Assembly (NCBI GenBank): GCA_037176725.1
Contig: JAZBRS010000026.1
Location: forward strand, 103,399,501 to 103,463,500
DNA length: 64,000 bases
Source: Posidonia oceanica
Lineage: Eukaryota; Streptophyta; Magnoliopsida; Alismatales; Posidoniaceae
Reading direction: 5' to 3'
Of this stretch, positions 11,524 through 22,598 are shown in pieces (positions within the stretch are counted from its first letter, which is position 1; every line of letters starts with the position of its first letter). Both the position numbers and the translations under genes were made by a program. The notes beneath the pieces are model-generated. The model saw nothing but the letters and a program-made list of their open reading frames with translations, did not search any database and had not been told where the DNA came from.

Positions 11524-12485
11524 AACTCGAGCTCCGGCTAAGGAACTCGCTCACTGACTTGAGGGACAAACACAAACAAAGTAGGTGTTAGAACTTGGAA
11601 TCAAGATGCAAATGTTTAATTGTGGTATGAATGGCACACATGAATGCTCTCTAGTATGCGCTCTCTCACCAAATCTAGTGTGTCCTAGTAGGCTGTCTAC
11701 TTCGGACTCTCTCAAGTGTATAGGTCTCCGACTCAGGATAGAAAGATAGGTCCCCACCTTTCTCTCATCTCGGCCAAAGCCAAGGGTGAAAGACAGACGA
11801 GTGGTGAATTCGTGGCCTTGACTCATGCAGTAGCAATGAGCTTGTACCTGCTACAAACACCGACACGACCCTGTACAAGGGGGGACAGACTGACCAACCC
11901 ATCCCACACTGAAGCCATAGAACAAGAGACCAGACCCATCCTTCTTAGATTGATAGGTGGACTCAAAGATGAGAAAATGCATGCCCTATATGATCAATCT
12001 TGTAAATATGATTAAAGTTCTTTTTACTTGCACGTTTTTTAACCAAAGGGGATGAAAAGTGAATGTAAGCTCTAGTAGGCCTAGATGCTCTTTTTACTTG
12101 CATTTTTTAGGTTAAACCAAGGGGGAGGCAATCACATCTCTAATCATCCTTAGGTTTAATGCAAGAGGGGAACAAAACGAGGAAACATGGCAAGTATTCA
12201 TCATGTATCACTTCAAAAGGCATGTACATGGCATGTGTTAGTGTTGTGTACCATGATTAGTGAGAAATGGAAGACATTCAACACATCAAAAGGCAAATAC
12301 AAGCATGGTATGTGCATGTGTGTGTCATAACATGTTCGTGTAAAATGAAACAATCCACAAGCAAAAGGCATGATTCATTATTATAGCCAAGCAAAGGTAA
12401 TACATAAATGTTGCAAGCTAAGCTAAGCAAGAAAAGGCTATAAAGCAAGAACGGAAGAGGAAAAAACAGAAGCCGGAGTCTAGTA
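11524..12485 (-). other. B 5' untranslated leader
   Basis: Non-coding stretch between PBS and gag on the minus strand. It includes a block with TTACTTGCATTTTTTAGGTT (about 12090-12110, plus strand) that resembles D leader text near 39780-39850, and repeated CATG-rich short words at 12180-12380. I see no gene in it. Confidence 0.6.
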
Positions 12486-12503
12486 TCCCCAGCGGAGTCG
12501 CCA
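12486..12503 (-). other. B primer-binding site, tRNA-Arg
   Basis: Minus strand reads TGGCGACTCCGCTGGGGA. Its complement ends CCCCAGCGGAGTCGCCA, which from memory is the 3' end of plant tRNA-Arg(ACG) including CCA. An arginine-tRNA PBS is a known hallmark of Ogre elements. Confidence 0.85.
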
Positions 12504-12511
12504 CTTTCCGG

Positions 12512-15500
12512 TGATTGAACCTTAGGAGGGTCCTAGCGACCTTCAGGCACGCGCGGCCAAGAGCTCGCGCGCGCAGATCGACGATTCGAGGGATCACGGA
12601 ACATGTGGGTGAATCTGAGGATGGATACTTGACTCGAAAACACCGAAACAAGGGGAAAAAGATAAAAGACAAAGAAAGAAAAAAGGGAGTCGCCACCTAG
12701 TCTATTAAATTCGGAAAGACAAGGAAAACTCGAAAAGAAAGGTAAGGAAACATGTAATGCGATGCAAAAGAAAACATGTAATCCGACCCAAAATGATGCG
12801 ACACGAAGTCGATGCGGTCCAGAGAAAGGGTAAGGACTCTTGTTATGCATGGGGAAGGTATTAGGCACCCCCAACACATCCGAAGGAGTCGGTCTTCTTA
12901 GGCCAAATCCTTTCTCAATAGCCAATGTAGGCGAATCATGCCAATTAATGTATGCTCGAGGAGCAAGATGCAGGGATGCTTGTGGAATGTGGAAAAATCG
13001 AGAAGAATGTTTTTTGAGTGGGGGAGGGGGGGTTTGTCTTGTTTTGGTTGCTTCGACCGTCGTTGGCGTTGCCTTCCCCCGTTCTTCTTGGTGCACGGTT
13101 TTTACTTATGAGGTGGTGAGAAGAAGCTCTGTTTCTTTTATTCTCGTTACCTCACTTTTTCGGCACCTTTCCTTGTATCCAACTCCGTCGCTCCACAGGA
13201 GACGGAATCGGTGTGATCGCCACTCTAGGTTCACTTTCGCCGGCCCTCGAGACGCCTTGGGAGATGTGGGGTGTGAGTTTTGCTATCTTGGGACAACGCC
13301 TGTGTTGCCCAAGGGTGCCCGTGCTTGGTGAATCTTTTCTTCTTTCTTCTTCCTCCTTGTATGACAGATGTTAACAAAACAAACAGAAATAACACATATA
13401 TGGATCAATATGGCGTAGTATTCTATTCAAAATATGTAAAACAAATCTTGAATATATGTGAAAAAAGAAACTCACCCGAGGGATTTGATCCCCCTGGTTG
13501 CAACTAATGTAAATGATTATACTATCCTATTCTATGTAATCGAAATATAATATAAAGAAAGGAAATGAAAGAAACTACAACAAAGGGTCTCCTTTTAATT
13601 CATGCACATAGTGCCATGCGGATCGACATGAAGTTACCGTCGATAAAGGGAGACTAAACTTTTCTCAGAACTCTCTCAAAATCTGGTTTCTCTCTCTAGG
13701 AATCTCTCCACTATTTCACTTCTCAAAAATCTCAACTCCTAAAAATATCCGTCCCTTCAAAAATATCCGTCCTTTGATCCTGTGGGGGTACTCCTGCTTT
13801 TATAGAAATAGGGGAAGAACAGAAAAGGAATTGAATGAATATATCAGCAAACTTTCCAATTCAGGGATGTTATACGCTGGAAATCTAGCGCATAACGTTA
13901 TCCGCTGGAAAATCAGCGTATAACGACCTCCGAAGCACAGCTGCCAGGATCAAGGAATATCCCCTAATTAAAACTTGATTAAATGTCATTAAGCTAGTGT
14001 TAATTGCCTTGACCGGTCAACAGAGTCCAAAGATGGCAAAAACACAGATTTTGTATTTGGCCAAATAAAGAAGGTTTGGGGCTACACTAGGCTTCCTCGT
14101 TAGATGTTGGAAAGCCAGCAGCCAACGTTATAAGCTGGGAATCCAGCGTATAACACCCTCAGTTAGTCCAACTTCTAAATTTGGTCAAGAAATGAAAAAC
14201 ATTGAAGTTGCTGACACTTAAAGCTCAATAAGGGATGACAATAACGCTTTGAACCGGAGAATAAGTGTTTGGCTCAAAGTGAGAGGTCCTGGATTGAGCA
14301 AAGAGTTTCTAAGAATGACCTAACGCAACGGACTATGCTACTATGAAGGGAGTGCCAAAGTGGGATATCTTCAATGCTATGTTATGATTTTTGAAGATAT
14401 GCAGAACACTAGTAAATAGGATCTGGATAGAGATGATGTACTTAAAACATGAAAATTGAGCTTAGCCACGCTACCAGTGTTCTAATATTGAACTGAGCAC
14501 TCGCGCTAATAAGACATGTTGGAATCATCCGCTTGAGATGTCCGCACAATCATCACACCGACAGTTCAAATGAACTCTAGGTAGTAATCATCATCGCTCT
14601 ATGCATGCATTCGGAAATCAAAACGTCGGAAATCATGCAGAGCGATTAAAACAAGCAAGGAAGGGAAAAAGGGCAAACTAAACAAACAAATCAATGAGTA
14701 AACAGAGGATCACGACTCTATATACAATCTGCTCTGGGCTCAGGTTGCGTGCTTGAGGGACACGTCGAATCTAGACGTGTTATCCACGCACTCAGAAGTC
14801 ACACGGATATATTGCGTTAAATCATGCCGCTCACAGTGTGCGTTCCCAGAATCACAGAGAGATCCGTGAGTTCAAAGCACAAATAACTTGGCATACAAGA
14901 GTAAAAACCAAGTAAACGGAGATTATGGAAGCCAAAATAGGAGGTAAAGCAGTTATAAGAGGTAAAGGGACAGAAAGCAACTCGACTGTAGGTCTACCCT
15001 AGTTTCAGGCTACGCGCTACTGAGATGCGTTGGATTGGCACACTTGATAAACGTGCTCATAAGTCACGTCCTATCAATACGTCGCCTCCAACCGCTCGTC
15101 TTGTTCGCATCATGAAATGCAGTCAGACTGTAGCTTTGTCGCTCAATCAAACAGCATACACGATTGAAAACAAGCAAACAAAGATCAAGGAAGCTTGAGG
15201 GGAAGACAATGCATCACAGGAAACTAAAAATCAGAGAAAGGCATGCATGATTTGGCCTCTCCACCTCCATTGCACAAGGCGGGAAGTAATTGGGTTCCCA
15301 GCCATTGTCAAGGCCGTGAATCCCAATCGAGTGTCGTTGCGGCTTATGTCGGAGGTTATGGAGGGTAGGTGGGTCTTCGGGATGCAATGCATGCATAAAA
15401 ACTAAAAGAAAACGATGTCGGCCACCCGTCCCATTCATCCTCATCAGACTCCTCCGCCATGGAAGAGGCAGTCAGCTGTAGATATAGCTGGGGAGGATCG

Positions 15501-16600
15501 AGGGGCGTCACCACATGGCCAGGGCACGAGCGGGAATGTAGGGACCTGTTTGGTTCAGAGTTCATCGGCCATGAGCCGAACTCGAAGCCACGAACATGTC
15601 CTAGGATGCAATGCGCCGACGATGAAAACATAGAAAACGGCGACGGAAAACAAAGTAGATTGCAAGCTAACAGAGCGTAGAGGAACTACATTATGCTAAG
15701 GGATAAGGATGCTCACCTAAGGAAGAATCAGCACGCGTATTCGGCTGCTGTTCGGAGGCATCGGCGTCGGTCGCGGTGGACAGACGGCGGAATGCAGCTA
15801 CTGGTCGCGGGGCTCACTCTCTCACTTGGGACTGGGAATGTGGTGGCTCACTAGAGAAGGGCTTGGACAGGAGCTGAGTGTTGGAGTGTTGGGTAGCTGG
15901 GGATTCAGGTTACTCATGCAGGAACGCTCGAGGAATGCAGGGTTTGGGCTTGAGAATTCGAAGGCTCGGGAGTAGTTGGGGGATTACAGGGGTTGCCGAG
16001 GCTGTAAATTGAGGAGGGTGGTTGTGTTTTATAGGGTGGCTGGAGGAATGGATGTCATCGGTTGGCGATGTGGGAAATGCATGGCGTAGATTCTAATGGA
16101 GTGGGATTAGATGGGAAATAGGTTTAGGAATGAGGGCTTGATGGTCTGGATGCAAAGGAGTGCACGCTCAGATCTGCGAGGACCAATGGGAGGCAGGGAT
16201 CTGAGGTTCATCCAAGTCGAATGGCAAAAGAAACCCTTCTGACAGTTTTAACTGCAACAGAGTATCGTGCCAGCAATACGTGCCTGAATAGTGCACCACT
16301 TTTCTATGTCTGGCGTAGGCGCTGGATGATGCCGTCTTCCATAGACGTCGTGAGATAACGCTACCTAGAGACGCTAAGACTGTATCAGAGGTCAGTGGCT
16401 GGATTTGAGCCTATTCCAGGGTGTGTGGGGCTACTGATGGGCTTGGGCTTTGTTGTGAACTAGGTTTCGATGAGTTTTAGGTGTGAGGTGGGTGTTGGGG
16501 TGGTTCTGGCGAGCCTGGAGTGAGGTTAAGTTCGCCACAACCAGATCTGTTCTTCTGGAAGTGTCCACTGACGAGTACCTACAAAAATGGGGTGTCTACA
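12512..16600 (-). repeat. B 5' LTR
   Basis: About 4.09 kb, starting TGTAGACACCCCATTTTTGT at 16600 on the minus strand. It ends near TTCAATCA (12512), with CCGGAAAG as a spacer before the PBS; an end at 12505 is possible. The 3' portion shares with D LTRs the block GGGGGTGCCTAATACCTTCC (about 12848-12875, reverse complement), a PBS-like GTGGCGACTCC (12686-12696) and GTGTTTTCGAGT. The remainder is unrelated to D. Open stretches inside it are short and not conserved, and I assign no gene. Confidence 0.8.
13869..14154. repeat. Hairpin repeats in the B LTR
   Basis: Three 28-base inverted repeats lie at 13869-13896, 13897-13924 (directly adjacent) and 14127-14154. Each starts GTTAT and ends ATAAC with inner arms CGCTG / CAGCG or close variants around GGAAAT. 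They can each fold into a stem of about 10-11 bp with one or two mismatches. A related GTTGG…CCAAC inverted repeat sits just before the third (about 14105-14126). Confidence 0.6.
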
Positions 16601-16770
16601 AGTAACACCTGGGAATTCATTTCCCTTGTACTTATGCTTTTTTAATGAATTCCTTGGCTGTAGATGGGTGTTATTTGGCCTCATGGACCCCACTTGTGTT
16701 GTCGTGGGTCCCACTTGTGGTGGTTGGTGGGACCAGGTAGTGGTTCAGTCCCTATCATCTACTTTTTCTT

Positions 16771-17050
16771 TTCTCTCCCTCTCTCCCTCTCTCTCACACA
16801 CTCTCTCTCTCCCTCTCTCTATCTCTCCCCCCATCATTCTCTCTCTTCCTCCCCTCCACCCGTTTTTCTTTCCCCCCTTCCTCCTTTCCTCCCACTCCTC
16901 CTTCCACCCTCCTTTCTCTCCCATTTTTCTACTGTCTCATCCCCCTCCTTCCCCATCTCTCCCCCTCCCTCCACCTCCTCCCCCTCCCTCCTCCTCCTCC
17001 CCATCTCCTCCTCCTCCCTCCTCTTCTCCCTCTTTTTCCTTTTTCTGTGA
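16771..17050. repeat. Polypyrimidine low-complexity tract
   Basis: About 280 bases of nearly pure C and T on the plus strand (CTCTCT, CCCTCC, TCCTCCTCC runs) inside the C LTR. It yields long Ser/Pro/Leu frames that are composition artefacts. Confidence 0.9.
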
Positions 17051-17771
17051 TGGGTTCGGCGGCGGCGGCATGCGGCGACGGCACAGCGAGCTCCAGACTT
17101 CCTCCTAGCGGTGGGGCGAGCTCATGGGCGGCGCGTGGAGCTTGGTGTGGCTGTAGATCGCCGGAGTCGCGCAAGATCGCCAGAGTTGGCCGTGGGTGCC
17201 CTGGCCAATAGGTACACATCTCACCCTCTCCCTCTAAATTGCTTGGAATTTATATGCATGTGTCCCTTGCCATGTTTTGAATGCTATGGAAGTGGTTTGG
17301 CAATTTTTGGGATTTTATGTGGTTTTTAGCCGGATTTATGGCCCGAGTAGCTTAAATGCCTAAATTGTTGTTTCCAGTGATTTCTGGTGTTTTATTCCTC
17401 GAATTGAGGTGAATGTGGTGTGGTTGTGTTGCTTGAGCGAATACGCTCATTTTCATATATTGCATGCTTGATTTGGCGTGGATTTACTAGTGTTTGGGAT
17501 TTTTGGGCGAAAATGACTTGAATGTGGGTTTCCAGTGTTTTTGTGGATTGTATGCTTCGGAATGCCATAATGCATGTATGGTTGCATTCCTTATTGAATT
17601 CCGGTGATTTTGGTATATGGCATGCTAGATTTGGAGTTTTGTGCAGGTATTTTGGGATTTAAGTGGGTTTTATGAGTTTTTAGTCCTAGTCTGGTTCGGC
17701 ACACTGATTTAGACCGGTATGTCGAACGTCCTTCTTTTCTGCACTCCTGAACTTGAATTCAGTCGATCGAT

Positions 17772-17957
17772 GGGATTTTGGTCTGCCATTTTCTGAGTTT
17801 TCTAGGCTTGATCGGTTGACCGGTTATTTCTGATCTTCCGAATCAGGGGTTTTCGGTAGACCGATGGGATTTCGATTTGCCATTTTATGGGTTTTCTGGG
17901 CTTGATCGGTTGACTGGTTATTTTTGGTCTACCGAATCAGGGGTTTTCGGTCGACCT
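17772..17957 (+). repeat. 94-bp tandem duplication in the C LTR
   Basis: Two adjacent copies with period 94, beginning GGGATTTTGGTCTGCCATTT and GGGATTTCGATTTGCCATTT. Each contains GCTTGATCGGTTGAC and GAATCAGGGGTTTTCGGT. Divergence is moderate. Confidence 0.75.
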
Positions 17958-18740
17958 ATTAAATTTTCGATCTGTCGATTTTGGTCTGGGTTGTTTTCCC
18001 GGGCTTGTTTTCTTATGATGTTAATGATGTTTGTTTTGGGGCATATTGTGCTTTATCCTATGGATTTAATAAATGTTTTCAAAAAGATTTTTGAGGAAAA
18101 ACATGGTTTGTTTGCAAACGATTTTGCCGAGGTTTGTCCGAATCCGAAATCTAGGAGTTGTGTTGGCTGAACCCGGGGATGCGACGGCATTCCTGGTGTG
18201 TCGCACATCTCGCCTGGGTTGAGGTTTTTGGTGTTCAGGGTGTCGACTGCACCTAGCGGTATCGTAGCAGCTGACTCGGGAGGTATGATACTCCTACGTA
18301 GTTGGGTGTGATACACTAGTCGCTACGGGCACCAGGACTCACCTTTGTTTTGGGTGCTGGCTGAGCCTAGGGATGAGGATCCTCTAGTGGTTCAGAGCAC
18401 TAAGCTGAGGTCACCGTATTTTGGCGTGCCCTGTGGTTTGTCCTGATTGTGTACAGCTCGCCTAGTTGGGGTGAGTAGCTTTCCTAGGTGGGGATCTCTT
18501 TTGAGGCATCTCTAGTGACGAGATGCTGGGATGGACACACTCCTCCACAAGGCGGGTGCTCATGGCAGTACAGTGAGTTATAGGAGTGAGTCTCTGACTA
18601 CTGCTTGAGGCCAGGTCGGTTGCTTGGTGCCAGGCAACACGACTAGTTGTGGTTTTGTGCCCGCGAGGCTGTGTTTGGTTGTTGTTGGCCGTATTAGGCC
18701 TAGAGCTTTGCCTGTTTTTGGGCTTCGTGAGGTTTTTGCT

Positions 18741-18862
18741 GAGTTTTGGGCCATATTGGGCCTAATGCTTTCCGCCTATTTACGGCATGTGGTTTTGGTT
18801 TGAGTTTTGGACCATATTGGGCCTAATGCTTTTCGCCTATTTACGGCATGTGGTTTTGGTTT
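18741..18862 (+). repeat. 61-bp tandem duplication in the C LTR
   Basis: Two copies with period 61, each starting GAGTTTTGG, with CCATATTGGGCCTAATGCTT and CGCCTATTTACGGCATGTGG. A degenerate third start follows (TTAGTTTTGGGCCGTTGGGC). Confidence 0.85.
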
Positions 18863-19431
18863 TAGTTTTGGGCCGTTGGGCTGTTGTGTTGATTGAGGAA
18901 TTGTTTACAAGGTATTTCCGCCTTGTTTTCGCCGGTGGGTCGAGTGTTTTCCCAGCCTGAGAGGTTGGAGGTTTTTGAATTGTTCTGAGGTTTTTTGTGC
19001 CGGTGGGCCGTGATTTGTGAAAATGTTTTGTAAACACTTATCTTTCCCGGTTTTAGCATATTGGCTTTGGAAAGGTGTTTTGATTGATTATAAGGTTTAT
19101 TGTGAACCTGGATTTGGGGTTTTGACCGGTTTGTGCCGTATTCTGGTTTCTGGGTCGGTTTTCTCGTGTGGTTTTTGCGAGGTGTGTACTGGGTGACGAT
19201 TTCTAGTCACTCACATGTGCTTTGTGTAGTTTTCAGTTGTAGGTGCAGATGTCTAGCTGGTTCGAGTTTATAGTGCATATAATGGGAGTCACGTAGCTGT
19301 CCACTGCAGGTTCTTGGCATAGATATTTGTTGTTTAGTCCTGTAGTTAACTGTTGATGTAATAGTTAATTATGTTTTAAATTTTTTGTTGGGCTTGGTTT
19401 TGTATTGTTGCGATTGGGGTTGTGATAGATA

Positions 19432-19448
19432 TGGTATCAAAGCCTAGG
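19432..19448 (+). other. C primer-binding site, initiator tRNA-Met
   Basis: TGGTATCAAAGCCTAGG, one base from the common TGGTATCAGAGCC PBS complementary to the 3' end of initiator tRNA-Met, as used by plant chromoviruses. It separates the C LTR from the leader. Confidence 0.9.
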
Positions 19449-19601
19449 TTCACTAGGTTGCACTAGCCTAGGAGTGTTAGTCTAGTGACTCCATAGGAAA
19501 TTGCATATCATGATCAAGTCTGCACCTGTCGCTTTGGCATATATTGTTGTTTGTCTTACTGACTATGGTCCAGGCTACTGTTGTTTCTCTCCTACTTCAG
19601 C

Positions 19602-20789
19602 ATGTCTCGCCATGGCCGTCGAAAGGAGAAGGCCCCTGCTGAGGAACCTAACTCTCGAGAGGAGAGTGGTTGGCAGGGCGTGCGGACGGAGTTGCGAGGC
19701 TGGATGCACGGGATCTCTCATGCTTTTGGCAAGAGTGGCTCTAGTAGAGCGTCTGAGGGAGATCCATGGCTACACCAGTTGGGCAAGCTCCACCCGCCGA
19801 CATTTAAGCGTACTGATACTCCTGAGGAGAGCGAGGCATGGCTGCGAAGGAATGAGAAGTTGTTGGATAGTTTGGCATGCCCGGGTGAAGCATTGGGTGC
19901 GGTTGGCTGCCTTTCAGCTAGAAGGTGATGCCGATGAGTGGTGGAGAGCCACAAGGTGGCTGAGGTTCTTGGATTCTATAACGGTCGACATCAAGTGGAA
20001 GGACTTCGAGGCTGCATTTCATGAGAAGTACTTCCCGAGCCATGTAAGGAGTCGGTTCGACCGAGAGTTCCGGAGTCTGCAGTAGGGCAGGATGACTGTG
20101 GCTGAGTATGAAGCCTCATTTGCCCGGTTGGAGAGGTTCGCCCAGGCCTTTGATACTGAGGAGAGGCGGGCGGAGAGATTTCTAGAAGGCCTTCAGCCCA
20201 GCTTGAGGGTGAAGGTGATGGACTACCAATGCACGATGGTAGCTGTGATGGTCTAGATGGCTTCCCGCTTTGAAGAGGAGTACAACCAGTATGTGAGTAG
20301 TCACTCCAAGAGGAAGGCCAAGACACCCTTCACTTCTCGGTTCTCTGTCTCTAGTCCACCAAGTTCTAGTGGCACGAGTAGCCTAGGGAAGAGAAAGAAG
20401 GACAGATCTGGTGGTGGTTCTGGTGCTCGGCGTAGTTTTGCTAGAGGTAGTGGTACTGGCCCTGCGTCTAGTGCCCGACACAGCTTTGCAGGAGTTGGTT
20501 GCATCGGTCTGAGTTAAGCTGCTTCGAGTGGACAGGGTAGCGCTTAGTGTTTCCAGTGTGGCTAGATGGGTCACTTTGCAGCGCACTACCCTCGAGCACA
20601 GCAGGCGATGATCGGAGCGGAGTGGTGTGTTACAACTGTGGGAGACTAGGACATGTGCAGAGGTTCTGTCTGGATCCTCCCAAGAGAGTGAGGAATGCGC
20701 CACAACAGTCGACTCGAGGGCGTATGTTCACCATTTCAGCTCCCGACTGTGGGCCCTCTAGGGATGTTATAGAGGGTAAGTCTCCGTAG
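19602..20789 (+). pseudogene. gag: C Gag, decayed
   Basis: Starts at ATG 19602 (MSRHGRRKEKAPAEEPNSRE). The core is chromoviral: LHPPTFKRTDTPEESEAWLR and LDSLACPGEA, then a frame change near 19890 to VRLAAFQLEGDADEWWRATR, FEAAFHEKYFPSHVRSRF, TAG at 20083-20085 and MTVAEYEASFARLERFAQAF. The basic linker is followed by two knuckles: CFQCG*MGHFAAHYP (TAG where Gln is usual) and CYNCGRLGHVQRFC (20630-20665), in another frame. Gag would form particles and bind RNA. At least two indels and about five stops make it dead. A chromovirus such as Tekay/Del is the best fit. Confidence 0.85.
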
Positions 20790-20799
20790 TTTCCTTGGG

Positions 20800-21028
20800 T
20801 GGTGTAACCCATTGTATGTTGTTGTCTCTCTCCCTTGTAATATGAACCTTGTTATTTAATTGGGAATACTGTTGGTTGTGCTTTGGCCTTAGATTCTTAT
20901 CTTGTGGCAGGCCGAATGGCCAAAGTTCTGTTTGACTCAGGGAGCACGTTCTCTTTTGTCTTCGAGTCTTTTGCGGCGGAGCTGGATGATGTGCCAGACA
21001 GGTTACCTTTCCACCTAGACGTGGTAAC
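20800..21028 (+). pseudogene. C protease N-terminal part, truncated by A2
   Basis: The plus-strand frame reads LVAGRMAKVLFDSGSTFSFV then FESFAAELDDVPDRLPFHLD and VVT, ending where A2 begins. FDSGST is the chromoviral protease active site with its catalytic Asp and the usual following Ser/Thr. The domain is cut about 30 residues after the active site; the remainder should follow after A2, outside the window. Confidence 0.85.
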
Positions 21029-21384
21029 TGTAGATATCCCATTTTCGCATTTCTCAGAGTTCATAGAGGATAGGAACTTTTGAGGCACCCAGATCACACA
21101 ACTAAGGCTTAAATAACACATCTTCCAGATGTTCCTTTTTGCTTAAAAACAATGCTTAATCCTACCTATTCTAAGGTTGTTGGCTGTGGTAGAGTTGACG
21201 CACTCAGACTCACAACAAGTCCGAGTACCTTGAGCACACTTTATCCCACTAAAATCTGTGGCAAATTTGAGTCAAAGAATATGTTTTTATGATTTCATGA
21301 GATATCTGAAGTTTCTCAGCCTTTTATCTTGTTTTCTCTGGGCAAAACCTAAAAGCTACGGCTGGAAATGATTTGAGCTTGCTA

Positions 21385-21935
21385 GTTGCCAGTTGGGGAG
21401 GCAACTAAGTCAATTGCCAGCTGGGGAGGCGACTAAGTCAGTTGCCAGTTGGGGAGGCAACTAAGTCAGTTGCCAACTGGGGAGGCGACTAAGTTAGGCG
21501 CCACTCTAGGCGGCGACTAACTGTCATGGAATGATCTGAGCTTTCTAGTTGCCAGCTAGGGAGGCAACTAAGTTAGTTGCCAGCTGGGCAGGCAACTAAG
21601 TTAGGCACCACTCTAGGCGGCTACTAACTATCGGGGGCTCCATTAACCAAGTCGAATGGTTATTTTTGGCAGTTGTGTCCCACGATCCCCTCGACAGCTA
21701 GGCGACAACCTAAACGGTGACTAACGGTCGTGGAACTCCAACGGTTATTTCCCACGATCTCCTCAACTGCTAGATGCCAACAAAGACGGCGACTAACCTC
21801 TAGACGCCAACCTAATCGGCGACTAACGATCGTGGCCTCTATCAACCGAATTTCTATGGTTTTCCACATGTTTGACTGGGCGGTTGCTAGCCTTAGTCGC
21901 CTACCCATGCGGCAACTGGCCATAATTGCCACTTT
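21385..21935. repeat. Short hairpin repeats in the A2 LTR
   Basis: Repeated units of the form TAGTTGCC - 9 bases - GGCAACTA occur in tandem around 21385-21500 and 21548-21610. Variants include GGCGACTAA and GGCGCC…GGCGGC, and looser copies continue to about 21935. One unit (about 21548-21572) is a perfect 8-bp stem. Single copies with stems GGTCGCC/GGCGACC occur in the leader near 62000. Confidence 0.65.
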
Positions 21936-22593
21936 TTCTAGAAATTTGTATGTGTTAACCACCCACACCCCTTGGAGTCTATAAATAGACCCCGTGAGTC
22001 AGTGTTTGAACCCCCGGTCAGTTGTGAGGAAAACCTATCTTGGAGAAATTCTCTTTAGGTTTTTAGGATTTTGAGCTTCCACCTTCAAATAGCTAGAGTT
22101 TCCAAGCCAGAAACCTTAGTCTCCACCCTCAATCCAGAGAAACCCAAGATCCCAAAGATCACTACATCCCAACTACGATCCTAGAGATCTTGAGCCTAGC
22201 CAGAGCTCCGACCGTGCCTCCACTTCTACTCCACTGCATACAGCATGAGGGTGAAGGGAGTATTCTTCTTATCTTTTTCATTACATCTCATATTGCATTC
22301 CTTAAAATAAGACCCATAGCATATGCATGCGGGGAACAACCCCTGGTTAGTATTAGATTTATTTATTTCTAGTATTCTCTGTTCTTCTTTGTTATCATTT
22401 ACTACACACCAACTAATCTAGATCTTCTCTGTTTATTTGTTTTGAAGGAAAGGAAACGCTTACGTAAAACGAGGGAGCTGCTAGATGACATCCAGCCGTT
22501 GATCTAGTAGTCCGAGGACCTACATCTTCATAATCTCCTCGAAAGTGTCTTGTCTACTCAAAGGCAAGTGGCGATCACAACAAAAGTTAACGA

Positions 22594-22598
22594 CGTAC
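22594..22598. other. Left target-site duplication of D
   Basis: CGTAC directly before TGTTGACACC of LTR1. The same five bases follow the end of LTR3 at 60849-60853. In A1 the uninterrupted LTR has CGTAC at the same place (near 5898), confirming the empty-site sequence. Confidence 0.95.

Larger units (their letters stand above)
7491..16600 (-). mobile_element. Ogre-like Ty3/gypsy element B, 5' part on the minus strand
   Basis: From right to left: LTR (16600-12512), tRNA-Arg PBS, leader, gag and protease. The element is then cut at 7490/7491 by A1. Gag and protease align well with element D, so B is a relative of D with an unrelated LTR body but a related LTR 3' end. RT-integrase would lie left of the window. 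The flanking bases AGTAA (16601-16605) are the expected target duplication on the right. Many amber codons and a few indels show that it is dead. Confidence 0.85.
16601..19427 (+). repeat. C 5' LTR
   Basis: About 2.83 kb. It starts (A/T)GTAACACCTGGGAATTC and ends near TTGTGATA (expected TGTGACA), four bases before the Met PBS. It contains a CT-rich tract, a GC-rich patch around 17050-17210 and two direct duplications. No second copy is present in the window, so the boundaries are inferred from the start motif and the PBS. Frames inside it are low-complexity and not credible genes. Confidence 0.65.
16601..21028 (+). mobile_element. Chromovirus-like Ty3/gypsy element C (Tekay/Del type), 5' part
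   Basis: Plus-strand element with an LTR (16601-19427), an initiator-Met PBS, a decayed gag with two CCHC knuckles, and the start of protease. It is interrupted at 21029 by A2. The rest would lie right of the window. The LTR start reads AGTAACACCTGGG, immediately next to the end of B, where TGTAACACC would be expected, so B inserted at or within the first base or two of C. It is the deepest layer of the nest on this side. Confidence 0.75.
21029..22598 (+). repeat. A2 5' LTR, part before the D insertion
   Basis: 1570 bp aligning with the A1 LTR. It contains a dense run of GCC/GGC hairpin repeats (21385-21935) and near its end a PBS-like GTGGCGATCAC (22568-22578). The last five bases, CGTAC, are the left target duplication of D. 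With 60854-60901 it makes an LTR of about 1618 bp. Confidence 0.9.

Noticed and set aside
12418..13507. Several 60-187 codon frames in the B LTR
   Set aside because: No recognisable domain, overlapping on both strands, inside an LTR next to the PBS.
16587..17219. Ser/Pro/Leu-rich frames on both strands
   Set aside because: Composition artefact of the CT-rich tract and GC-rich patch in the C LTR.
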